64,000 nt of DNA from contig NZ_VSFF01000003.1 of the NCBI RefSeq assembly GCF_008085905.1, positions 580,429 through 644,428 on the forward strand, read 5' to 3'. Under the pieces are notes generated by a model that was not told the DNA's origin, searched no databases, and saw nothing but the letters and a program-made list of their open reading frames with translations. Positions 38,566-46,205 of the stretch are shown piece by piece (positions within the stretch are counted from its first letter, which is position 1; each line of letters starts with the position of its first letter). The DNA comes from Actinomadura syzygii. GTDB taxonomy: Bacteria; Actinomycetota; Actinomycetes; Streptosporangiales; Streptosporangiaceae. The position numbers and the translations under genes were made by a program.

Positions 38566-39951
38566 ATGACGACTTTGGCGCCGCCCCGGGCCGCGCGCCG
38601 CGCGCCCGGCACGTCCGCCGCGCTGGCCGTGCCCGCCGCCGCGACGTTGCTCGCCCTCATGAACTACACGGCGCCGATGGCGACGCTGGCCGACACCGCG
38701 CGGGGCCTGCACGCGGGCGGGACGGCCCAGATCTGGCTGATGAGCTCGATCAGCCTCGGCCTCGCGGCGGCGCTGCTCGCCGTCGGGAGCCTCGCCGACG
38801 ACCACGGCCGCAGGCGCGTGTTCGTGCTCGGCGCGGCGGTGCTCGCCGTGTCGAGCGTGGTCTGCGCGCTCGCGACGAACGCCCCGCTCTTCGTGGGCGC
38901 GCGGATCGTCCAGGGGGCGGCGAGCGCGGTGCTCATCGCGACCGGGCTCGGGATCATCGCCGCGTCGTTCGAGCCGGGCCCGCGCCGGGCGCACGCCACC
39001 GGGGTGTGGGGCGCGATGATCGGGCTCGGGATCGCGCTCGGCCCGATCGCGTCCGCCGGGCTGGCCGAGATCGGCGGCTGGCGGCTCTGGTACTGGGTGT
39101 GCGCCGCCGCCTCCGTGCCGGTGGGCCTCGCCGCGCTGCGGCTGCCCGAGTCCCGCGCCGCCCGGCCGCGCGGCCTCGACCTGCCGGGCCTGCTCACCAT
39201 GGTCCTCGGGATCGGCGCCCTCGTCGCGGCGATCACGATGGGACGGCTCGGCTGGACGCGCCCGTCCGTGCTCGGGCTGTTCGCGGCGGCGGCCGTGCTG
39301 CTCGCCGCGTTCACCGCGGTGGAGGCGCGGCGCCGCGAGCCGATGCTCGACCTCGGGCTGTTCCGCCGCCCGGCGTTCCAGCTGTCGATCGTCGGGGCGC
39401 TCATCACCGGGCTCGCCGTCATCGGGATCATGAGCTACCTGGCGACCCTGATGACGCTCGTCCTCGGGCTGTCCGCGCTGGCGTCGGCGCTGGTCCTCGC
39501 GATCTGGTCGGGGATCTCGTTCGCCGCCGCGCTGCAGGCCCGCAGGCTCCCGTCCCGGCTGCCCGCCGGGCGGCTGCTCGGCGCGGGCCTCGCGCTCAGC
39601 GCCGCCGGGGAGCTCGCCATGCTCGGGATGGGCCCGGACGGGCACTGGTGGCGGCTCGCCCCCGGGCTGGTCGTGTCCGGGATCGGCAGCGGGCTCGCCA
39701 ACGCGATGCTCGCCCGGCTCGCCGTCGAGAGCGTCCCCGCCGACCGCGCGAGCATGGGCTCGGGCGCCAACAACACCGCCCGGTACGTCGGCGCGTCGGT
39801 GGGCGTCGCGGTCGTCGGCGCCATGACCACCGGGCAGGGCGGCGGCGCGTCCGGCCTGGCCCACGGCACGAACGTCGCGATGCTCGTCTCCGCCGCCGTC
39901 GCCCTCGGCGGCGCGGCGCTCATGATGGTGATTCGCGAACGGGACAGGTGA
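38566..39951 (+). CDS. MFS transporter (drug:H+ antiporter-2-like)
   Basis: A 461-residue integral membrane protein with about 12-14 hydrophobic helices. LADDHGRRRVFVLGAAVLA is the MFS motif A between helices 2 and 3; GARIVQGAASAVLIATGLGIIAASF and ATGVWGAMIGLGIALGPIASAGLAEIGGWR are the exporter-type helix 4-5 segments (motif C region). Probably a proton-driven efflux pump; the substrate is unknown. TTGGAG precedes the ATG. The divergent HxlR regulator and shared operator suggest induction by the exported compound. Confidence 0.9.
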   Translation: MTTLAPPRAARRAPGTSAALAVPAAATLLALMNYTAPMATLADTARGLHAGGTAQIWLMSSISLGLAAALLAVGSLADDHGRRRVFVLGAAVLAVSSVVCALATNAPLFVGARIVQGAASAVLIATGLGIIAASFEPGPRRAHATGVWGAMIGLGIALGPIASAGLAEIGGWRLWYWVCAAASVPVGLAALRLPESRAARPRGLDLPGLLTMVLGIGALVAAITMGRLGWTRPSVLGLFAAAAVLLAAFTAVEARRREPMLDLGLFRRPAFQLSIVGALITGLAVIGIMSYLATLMTLVLGLSALASALVLAIWSGISFAAALQARRLPSRLPAGRLLGAGLALSAAGELAMLGMGPDGHWWRLAPGLVVSGIGSGLANAMLARLAVESVPADRASMGSGANNTARYVGASVGVAVVGAMTTGQGGGASGLAHGTNVAMLVSAAVALGGAALMMVIRERDR

Positions 39952-40003
39952 CCGGAGCGACGCGCCGGCGGCGCGAGGACCACCTGTCCCGACTTCGGGG
40001 GTC

Positions 40004-40019
40004 TGGGGGTCGCCCCCCA
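40004..40019. terminator. Hairpin between the converging MFS and CoxE-like genes
   Basis: TGGGGG TCGC CCCCCA forms a short G/C stem, closely related to the palindromes at 13509 and 37231, in the intergenic gap between a plus-strand and a minus-strand gene end. Confidence 0.6.
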
Positions 40020-40024
40020 CAGGT

Positions 40025-41425
40025 CTAGGCGAGTTCTTCGATGAAGGCGGTGAGCTGCGTCAGGTTGCGGCACTCGTACATCGGGACGATCTCCCCGTAC
40101 GGGGACGCGGCCGAGTCGCCGGTGTCCCACTGGACGCGCGGCTCGGGGTTGAGCCAGTACGCGTGCCGGGCGCGCCCAGCCATGGCGCGCAGGACGGGCA
40201 GCGACAGCTCGCCGTAGTTGGAGCGGGCGTCGCCGAGGACGAGCAGGGAGGTCTTCGGGGTGATCGCGTCCCGGTACCGCTCGTCGAACACCTTGAAGGC
40301 GTGGCCGTAGTCGGAGCGGCCGGTGATCCAGACGAGGTCGGCCTCGGCGGCCATCCGCGCCATCGCGTCCGCGACGTCCGCGCCCGGCGCGAAGTACTTG
40401 GTGATCTCGTCGGCGGCGTCGATGAACGCGAACGCGCGGACCTTGCTGAACTGCTCCCGCAGCGCGAACGTCAGCAGCAGCGTGAAGTGCGCGAACGCCG
40501 ACACGGAGTCGCTCGCGTCGCACAGGATCACGAGCTCCGGCTTGTGCGGGCGGGGCGGGCGGTGCCGGGTGGTCAGCGGCACCCCGCCGGTGGCGAGGGA
40601 CGCGCGGACCGTCCGGCGGAAGTCGAGCCGCCCGCGCCTGCCCTGCCGCTGCTTCCGCACCAGCCGGGACGCGAGCCTGCGGGCCAGCGGGTGCACCTCG
40701 CGGCGCAGCGCGGCCAGCTCGGCGCGTCCGGCGGCGGCGAAGTCGAGCCGCTCCAGCGGCGGGCGGACGGCGAGCCTGGCCGTCCGCTCGACGCCGGTGT
40801 CCTCGGCGATGCGGCGGCGGACCTCGCCCGCGACGAGATCCTCGAACCGGGTCATGCGGTCGCGGAACGTCCGGCGGGCGACGCGCTCGGCCATGCCGCC
40901 CCGCTCGCGCCCCTCCAGGACGGCGGCGAGGAGCCGCGCCATGAGCGTCTCCGGCGACATGGCGCGCAGCACCCCGGCGGAGAACCACGACTCCTGCCCC
41001 GGAGTCCGCCCGTACTCGGCGACGGCGAGCCGCGCGAAGCGCCGCAGACCCGCGTCGTCGCCGGACAGGAGGAGGTCGGCCAGCTCGTCGCGCCGCGCCT
41101 GCACCCGCGGGTCCAGCGCGGACGGGACGGGACGCCCGTCGTCCCGCAGCGTGCGCGCCGGGCGCTCCGGGTCGGGCGCGGCGCCGGCCCCGTCGCCGAC
41201 CGCCGCCGGGAACCACAGGTCGAAGAGCGTGTCGAACGTCAGGCGGTGCTGCGGCCGCTTCACCACGGTCGCGGCGTAGGCGGCGCGCAGCGACTCGCGG
41301 TCGAGCAGGTCGACCAGCCGCATGGCGCGGACGGCGTCCAGCCCCTCGGCGACCGACACCGGCAGCCCCGCGCGGCGCAGCTCCGCGACGAACCCGGTGT
41401 GCCGGTCGACGAGGGAGCCGGTCAC
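40025..41425 (-). CDS. VWA domain-containing CoxE-like protein
   Basis: A 466-residue protein. The N-terminal half is helical with conserved Arg/Asp-rich segments (FVAELRRAGLPVSVAEGLDAVRAM, RLTFDTLFDLWFPAA); the C-terminal half is a von Willebrand A-type domain with a MIDAS motif (VILCDASDSVSAF, then TGRSDYGHAF and LLVLGDARSN). CoxE-like proteins pair with a MoxR-type AAA ATPase to insert or activate metal cofactors. GTG 41425 overlaps the ATPase stop (GTGA). No CO-dehydrogenase structural gene is present, so the client is unknown. Confidence 0.88.
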   Translation of the reverse strand: MTGSLVDRHTGFVAELRRAGLPVSVAEGLDAVRAMRLVDLLDRESLRAAYAATVVKRPQHRLTFDTLFDLWFPAAVGDGAGAAPDPERPARTLRDDGRPVPSALDPRVQARRDELADLLLSGDDAGLRRFARLAVAEYGRTPGQESWFSAGVLRAMSPETLMARLLAAVLEGRERGGMAERVARRTFRDRMTRFEDLVAGEVRRRIAEDTGVERTARLAVRPPLERLDFAAAGRAELAALRREVHPLARRLASRLVRKQRQGRRGRLDFRRTVRASLATGGVPLTTRHRPPRPHKPELVILCDASDSVSAFAHFTLLLTFALREQFSKVRAFAFIDAADEITKYFAPGADVADAMARMAAEADLVWITGRSDYGHAFKVFDERYRDAITPKTSLLVLGDARSNYGELSLPVLRAMAGRARHAYWLNPEPRVQWDTGDSAASPYGEIVPMYECRNLTQLTAFIEELA

Positions 41426-42294
41426 AGCCCCAGTTCCTTGATCGCCCGCTCGTGGTCGGAGACGTGCTTCAGCACGACCCCGAGCGTCCCGGCGACGGCG
41501 GCCTCGTCCAGCGCGTCCAGGCCGAGGGCGAGCAGCGTCCGCGCCCAGTCGACGGTCTCCGCGATCGACGGCGCCTTCTTGATCTCCAGGTCGCGCAGCG
41601 TGCCCACGGTCCGGACGATCTGCTCGACCAACTCGGCCTCGATCCCCGGCACCTGCGCGAGGACGATGTCGCGCTCCCGCTCCGCCGCCGGGTAGTCGAG
41701 GTGCAGGTAGAGGCAGCGGCGCTTGAGCGCCTCCGACAGCTCCCGCGCCGCGTTGGACGTGATGACCACGAACGGGCGGCGGACGGCGGCGACCGTCCCC
41801 AGCTCCGGGATCGTGACCTGGAAGTCCGACAGGACCTCCAGGAGCATGCCCTCCACCTCGACGTCGGCCTTGTCCGCCTCGTCGATCAGCAGGACGGTCG
41901 GCTCCGCCCGCCGGATCGCCGCGAGCAGCGGCCGCTCCAGCAGGAACTCCTCGGAGAAGATGTCGTCGTGGGTCTCCTGCCAGGCCCGGTCCGCCGGGGC
42001 GGCCTGGATGGCGAGGAGCTGCTTCTTGTAGTTGAACTCGTAGAGCGCGCGGGCCTCGTCCAGGCCCTCGTAGCACTGGAGCCGGATCAGCTCGGCGCCG
42101 GTCGCCGCCGCGACCGCCTTCGCCAGCTCCGTCTTGCCGACCCCGGCCGGGCCCTCGACGAGCAGCGGCTTGCCGAGCGCCTGCGCGAGGAACACGGTCG
42201 TGGCGATCGCCTCGTCGGCGAGGTAGCGGACCTCGGCCAGCCTGCGTCCCGCATCGGCGGGCGAGGCGAACGTTCCGTCGATCGGACGGCTCAC
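41422..42294 (-). CDS. MoxR family AAA ATPase (CoxD-like)
   Basis: A 290-residue AAA+ chaperone: Walker A LLVEGPAGVGKTELAKAVAAAT, Walker B TVLLIDEADKADVEVEGMLLEVL, sensor 1 FVVITSNAARELSEALKRRC, and LYLHLDYPAAERERDIVLAQVPG. MoxR proteins assist metalloenzyme maturation with a VWA partner, here the overlapping downstream gene. GTG start with GGAGG 5 nt upstream. Confidence 0.92.
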   Translation of the reverse strand: MSRPIDGTFASPADAGRRLAEVRYLADEAIATTVFLAQALGKPLLVEGPAGVGKTELAKAVAAATGAELIRLQCYEGLDEARALYEFNYKKQLLAIQAAPADRAWQETHDDIFSEEFLLERPLLAAIRRAEPTVLLIDEADKADVEVEGMLLEVLSDFQVTIPELGTVAAVRRPFVVITSNAARELSEALKRRCLYLHLDYPAAERERDIVLAQVPGIEAELVEQIVRTVGTLRDLEIKKAPSIAETVDWARTLLALGLDALDEAAVAGTLGVVLKHVSDHERAIKELGL

Positions 42295-42409
42295 ACGGAC
42301 CTCCGTGACGATCTCGGGCGGACCGGCAGTTTATGCGAGGGCCGCGTGCTACCTCCGGGGTAGCCCGCGGTTCGCCCCGCCGGGTGACGCGCGCGGGGCG
42401 CGCCGTTTC

Positions 42410-42415
42410 CTATAA
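42410..42415 (+). promoter_or_regulatory. -10 element for a probably leaderless transcript
   Basis: TATAAC lies 7 nt before the ATG at 42423 with no ribosome-binding site between, so transcription probably starts at or just before the start codon. Confidence 0.6.
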
Positions 42416-42422
42416 CCGGATC

Positions 42423-42758
42423 ATGACGATCCCACGACTGCCGCGCGAGGACCTCGCCGCGGCGATGGCGGCCCGGCGCGAGCTCGGCCCGGACTATGAC
42501 GACGCCTTCGTCGAGACCGTCGTCGACCGCATCGAGGAGGTCTTCGACTCGCGCGCAGCGCCCAGGCCGCGTCCGAAGCGGGCGCCGGAGCCGCGCCGCG
42601 GCGAGCGCGACCACACGCTGCTCATGGCCGTCCTGTCGCTGCTCGCCGCGATCCCGCTGAGCGCCATCGCGGTCGTCAACGGCGGTCTCGCCGGCCTCTT
42701 CATCACGCTCACCGCGATCGTCGTCATCTACGTCTGCTACACCTTCCGGCCGCGTTGA
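42423..42758 (+). CDS. Small membrane protein of unknown function
   Basis: A 111-residue protein. Residues 1-40 are amphipathic (LAAAMAARRELGPDYDDAFVETVVDRIEEVF), 45-62 are basic and Pro/Arg-rich, and two helices follow (TLLMAVLSLLAAIPLSAIAVV and LAGLFITLTAIVVIYVCYTF). The RRELGPDYDDAFVE segment recurs in actinobacterial small membrane proteins of unknown role. It is flanked by unrelated genes on the opposite strand and has its own promoter. Confidence 0.8.
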   Translation: MTIPRLPREDLAAAMAARRELGPDYDDAFVETVVDRIEEVFDSRAAPRPRPKRAPEPRRGERDHTLLMAVLSLLAAIPLSAIAVVNGGLAGLFITLTAIVVIYVCYTFRPR

Positions 42759-42761
42759 CCG

Positions 42762-44957
42762 TCACTTCCCGGGCTCCGGGTCCCGGGGAAGACCCAGGAT
42801 GCGCTCGCCGATGATGTTGAGCTGGACCTCGGTGGTGCCTCCGTAGATCGTCATGGCGCGGCTGAACAGCATCGCGCGGGCCATGATGCCGCTCTCCGCG
42901 AGCGGGACCTCGGTGGCGGCGGCCGCGCCCTGCGCCGCCCAGCAGTGGTCCGCGACGTCCTGGTTGAACTGGACGCCGAGGAGCTTGCGGACGCTCGCCT
43001 CCGCCCCCGGCTCCACGCCGTTCAGCTGCTTGAGCGTCGTGCGCAGGCCGAGCAGGTCGATCGACTGGCCCTGCGCGACGAGCCGTCCGACCTCGGCGGC
43101 GCCGACCTCGTCGACGTCCCGTCCGGCGTAGAACTTCAGCAGCTCCGGGACGCCCATGCCGAGCCCGCCGCCGGTGGCCAGCGACACCCGCTCGTTGGAC
43201 AGCGTGTTCCGCGCGACCTGCCAGCCCCGGTTCACCTCGCCGACCACGTGCTCGTCGGGGACGAACACGCCGTCCAGGAACACCTCGTTGAACAGCGCGT
43301 CGCCGGTCAGCTCGCGCAGCGGACGGACGTCCACGCCTTCGGCCTTCATGTCCACGATGAAGTAGGTGATGCCGTCGTGCTTGCGCGCGGCGGGATCGGT
43401 GCGGGCGACGCAGAAGCCCCATTCGGCGTGCTGGGCGAGCGACGTCCAGATCTTCTGGCCGGTGAGCCGCCAGCCGCCCTCGACGCGCTCGGCTCTCATC
43501 GACAGCGACGCCAGGTCGGACCCGGCGCCCGGCTCGGAGAACAGCTGGCACCACACGATCTGGCCGCGCAGCGTCGGGCGCAGGAAGCGCTCCTTCTGCT
43601 CGTCCGTCCCGTACCGGATGACGGACGGCGTCAGCCACGCGCCGATGCCGAGGTTCGGGCCCTTGACCTTGGCGGCCCTCAGCTCCTGCTGGATGAGGAT
43701 CTGCTCGACCGGCCCCGCCTCGCGGCCCCACGGCCTCGGGAGGTGCGGGGCGGTCCAGCCCTCGTCACCCATCCGGGCGTGCAGCGCGGACTTCTCCTCG
43801 ATCGCGGCCAGTTCGGCGACCTCGGCGCGGACCCGCTCGCGGAGGGGGCGCGCGTCGTCGTCCAGTTCGAGGACGACCTCGCGGCGGCCGCCCGCCAGCG
43901 CGAGCCGGGCGACCTCGCCCGCCCAGCGCGCGGCGGGCCCGAGCAGCGCCCGCAGCGTCGAGGCGCGGCGCAGGTAGACGTGCGCGTCGTGCTCCCAGGT
44001 GAAGCCGATCCCGCCGAGGATCTGGATGGCGTCGCGGGCCGTCCGGACGCCCGCGTCGACCGCCACGACGGCGCAGACGGCGGCGGCGAAGCCCGCGTCG
44101 GCGGCGTCCTCGTCGAGCGCGCGGGCGGCGTCCCAGGCGGCGGCGCGGCCCTGCTCCAGCGCGATCAGGGCGCGGGCCGCCTTGTGCTTGACGCCCTGGA
44201 ACTGCCCGATCGGGCGTCCGAACTGCTCGCGGACCTTCGCGTACTCGGCGGCGGTCGACACGAGCCATCCGGCGAGGCCCGCCGCCTCGGCGCCGAACAG
44301 GGCGGCGGCGAGGTCGCGGACGCGGGCGGTGGTGACGCCGTCCAGGACGCGGTCGGCGGGCACCGCGACGCCGGACGCCTCGACGGCCGCGACCCGGCGG
44401 ACGCGGTCCAGGCTCGCGACCGGGGTGACGGTCACGTCAGCGGCGTCGACCACGACCCACCGGACGCCGTCGTCGAGCGCGACGGGCAGGACGAGCACGT
44501 CGGCGAGTCCCGCGCCGAGCACGGTGCCGGACGTCCCGGACACGACGAGGGAGTCGCCGTCGGCGCGGCCGGTCAGCCCGCCGTCCAGCGCGACCGCGCC
44601 GGTCCGCGAGCCGTCCGCGAGGCCGGGCAGCAGCCCCGCCCGCGCCGCGGCGTTGCCGGACGCGTCGATCACCGTGCTCGCGAGGACGGTCGGCAGGAAC
44701 GGGCCGGGCGCGGCGGCCCGGCCCAGCTCCTCCAGCACGACGGCCAGTTCCAGGAGGCCGTACCCCTGGCCGCCGTGCTCCTCGGGCAGGTGCAGGCCGA
44801 GCAGGCCCTGTTCGGCCAGCGCGGGCCAGAACCCGGGCCTCGCCTCGTCGTCGGCGTCCAGCGCGGCCCGGACGGCCGTCGCCGGAATGTTGCGCTCGGC
44901 GAACCCGCGCGCCGAATCGGCGAGCGCCTCATGCTCCTCGGTCAGCCCGATGGCCAT
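42762..44957 (-). CDS. Acyl-CoA dehydrogenase, two fused domains
   Basis: A 731-residue flavoprotein, nearly twice the usual length. Domain 1 (about 1-370) has RGFAERNIPATAVRAALDADD, LPEEHGGQGYGLLELAVVLEELGRAA and ILGGIGFTWEHDAHVYLRR; domain 2 (about 375-731) has LFSEPGAGSDLASLSMRAERV, LTGQKIWTSLAQHAEWGFCVART, NERVSLATGGGLGMGVPELL and YGGTTEVQLNIIGERILGLPRDPEPG. The same fusion is known from mycobacterial FadE34, which acts on steroid-CoA side chains; that substrate is only a suggestion here. An inverted repeat upstream marks a likely regulator site. Confidence 0.92.
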   Translation of the reverse strand: MAIGLTEEHEALADSARGFAERNIPATAVRAALDADDEARPGFWPALAEQGLLGLHLPEEHGGQGYGLLELAVVLEELGRAAAPGPFLPTVLASTVIDASGNAAARAGLLPGLADGSRTGAVALDGGLTGRADGDSLVVSGTSGTVLGAGLADVLVLPVALDDGVRWVVVDAADVTVTPVASLDRVRRVAAVEASGVAVPADRVLDGVTTARVRDLAAALFGAEAAGLAGWLVSTAAEYAKVREQFGRPIGQFQGVKHKAARALIALEQGRAAAWDAARALDEDAADAGFAAAVCAVVAVDAGVRTARDAIQILGGIGFTWEHDAHVYLRRASTLRALLGPAARWAGEVARLALAGGRREVVLELDDDARPLRERVRAEVAELAAIEEKSALHARMGDEGWTAPHLPRPWGREAGPVEQILIQQELRAAKVKGPNLGIGAWLTPSVIRYGTDEQKERFLRPTLRGQIVWCQLFSEPGAGSDLASLSMRAERVEGGWRLTGQKIWTSLAQHAEWGFCVARTDPAARKHDGITYFIVDMKAEGVDVRPLRELTGDALFNEVFLDGVFVPDEHVVGEVNRGWQVARNTLSNERVSLATGGGLGMGVPELLKFYAGRDVDEVGAAEVGRLVAQGQSIDLLGLRTTLKQLNGVEPGAEASVRKLLGVQFNQDVADHCWAAQGAAAATEVPLAESGIMARAMLFSRAMTIYGGTTEVQLNIIGERILGLPRDPEPGK

Positions 44958-44973
44958 GCGTCGAACCTCTCTC

Positions 44974-45010
44974 CGAACCCTGTTTGACCGAGATTCTAGA
45001 ACAGGGTTCG
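44974..45010. promoter_or_regulatory. Inverted repeat (operator candidate) upstream of the acyl-CoA dehydrogenase
   Basis: Arms CGAACCCTGTT (44974-44984) and AACAGGGTTCG (45000-45010) match perfectly over 11 bp with a 15-bp spacer containing TTCTAGA. The site lies 16 nt in front of the start codon. It has some likeness to TetR-family sites of lipid-catabolism genes (AGAAC...GTTC), but not the 2-nt spacing of KstR sites. Confidence 0.65.
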
Positions 45011-45035
45011 GTCGAGTGGCACGGTACCCGAGCGC

Positions 45036-46028
45036 TTATTCGGCGCGTGTCTTCGTCGTCTCGTCCGCCCGCTCGAGCGCGGCCCCGCCGGACGGCCGGC
45101 GCCCGGCGGCGAGGCTCGCGACCGTGGTGGCGGCGAGCGTCCCGGCGATCACCGCGAGGGACAGCCAGATCGGGATGTCCGGCGCCCAGCCCACGCCGTA
45201 CTCGTGCAGCGCGTGCAGGATCAGCTTGACGCCGATGAAGCCGAGGATGAACGCGAGCCCGTGCGCCAGGTAGACGAGCCGGTCGGTGAGCCCGCCGAGC
45301 AGGAAGAACAGCTGGACGAGCCCCATCAGCGCGAACGCGTTGGCGGTGAAGACCAGGTACGGCTCGGTCGTCAGCCCGAAGATCGCCGGGATGGAGTCGA
45401 GCGCGAACAGCACGTCGGTGGAGCCGATCGCGATCATCACGATGGCGAGCGGGGTGAGCATGCGGCGACCGCCGCTGCGGGCGAGGAACCGGCTGCCGTG
45501 GTACTCGTCGGACGTCGGGACGACCCGCTTCGCCCAGCGCAGCAGCGCGTTCTCCTTGAACTCGTCCTCGTCCCCGCCGCGGACGAGGCCGATCGCCGTC
45601 CAGACGAGGAACGCGCCGAAGATGAAGAACACCCACGTGAAGGTGGAGATCGCCGCCGCGCCGACCGCGATGAACGCGCCGCGCAGCAGCAGCGCGATCA
45701 CGATGCCCGCCATCAGCACCGTGTGCTGGGCCTGCTTCGGGACGGCGAACCGCGCCAGGATCACCATGAACACGAAGAGGTTGTCGACGCTGAGGCTCTT
45801 CTCGGTGACGAAGCCGCCGAAGTACTCGGCGGCGTACCGGCCTCCGGAGAAGGCCCAGACGCCGATGCCGAACAGGACGGCGAGCCCGATGTAGATCGCG
45901 GACCAGAACGCGGCCCTGCGGGTCGTGAACTCGCGCGTGTCGTTGCGGTGGATGACGAACAGGTCGGCGGCGATGACGGCGAGGATCCCCGCGATGGTCA
46001 GCACCCACACCAATGGGGAAACGGACAA
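45036..46028 (-). CDS. TerC family integral membrane protein (Alx-like, probable Mn2+ exporter)
   Basis: About 330 residues with 8-9 helices. Key TerC segments are ADLFVIHRNDTREFTTRRA, GGFVTEKSLSVDNLFVFMVIL and VMIAIGSTDVLFALDSIPAIFGLTTEPYLVFTANAFALMGL, with the conserved membrane Asp residues. TerC/Alx/MeeY proteins export Mn2+ or supply it to exoenzymes. TTG 46028 is preferred: GGAGG lies 9 nt upstream and homologues begin at SVSPLVWVL; GTG 46037 would touch the GGAGG. Expression is set by a Mn2+-type riboswitch upstream. Confidence 0.9.
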   Translation of the reverse strand: MSVSPLVWVLTIAGILAVIAADLFVIHRNDTREFTTRRAAFWSAIYIGLAVLFGIGVWAFSGGRYAAEYFGGFVTEKSLSVDNLFVFMVILARFAVPKQAQHTVLMAGIVIALLLRGAFIAVGAAAISTFTWVFFIFGAFLVWTAIGLVRGGDEDEFKENALLRWAKRVVPTSDEYHGSRFLARSGGRRMLTPLAIVMIAIGSTDVLFALDSIPAIFGLTTEPYLVFTANAFALMGLVQLFFLLGGLTDRLVYLAHGLAFILGFIGVKLILHALHEYGVGWAPDIPIWLSLAVIAGTLAATTVASLAAGRRPSGGAALERADETTKTRAE

Positions 46029-46035
46029 GATGAAC

Positions 46036-46067
46036 ACCTCCAGCGGACGTGAACGAGCGCTGGAGGT
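46036..46067 (-). promoter_or_regulatory. Ribosome-binding-site-sequestering hairpin of the TerC mRNA
   Basis: On the mRNA ACCTCCAGCG, the 3' edge of the riboswitch, is perfectly complementary over 10 bp to CGCTGGAGGT, which contains the TerC ribosome-binding site; the loop is 12 nt. Ligand binding that keeps the first strand in the aptamer would free the site, giving translational activation. Confidence 0.75.
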
Positions 46068-46160
46068 CTCTCCCGCCTACGCGAGCGCAGGCCGCGGAAC
46101 CCGGGCCGGCATGGGCCGACCGTACTGACGGGAACCGTGTAGGGGGATACTCCCCTCCAT
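46061..46160 (-). promoter_or_regulatory. yybP-ykoY (Mn2+) riboswitch upstream of the TerC gene
   Basis: The minus-strand leader reads GGAGGGGAGTATCCCC near its 5' end and GGCGGGAGAGACCTCC at its 3' end, with G/C-rich hairpin arms between. The AGGGGAGTA element and the GAGACCTcc element are the two conserved halves of the yybP-ykoY aptamer, which binds Mn2+ and often precedes TerC/MntP genes. The gene downstream, a TerC transporter, fits. Confidence 0.82.
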
Positions 46161-46205
46161 TCCTCAACCAACGCCGGCACCCGGCCGGAAGTTCCCGACC
46201 TCGCT

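Noticed and set aside
40025..42294. CO dehydrogenase cluster suggested by CoxD/CoxE-like genes
   Set aside because: No coxSML or cofactor genes are present; MoxR/CoxE-like pairs occur widely without CO dehydrogenase.
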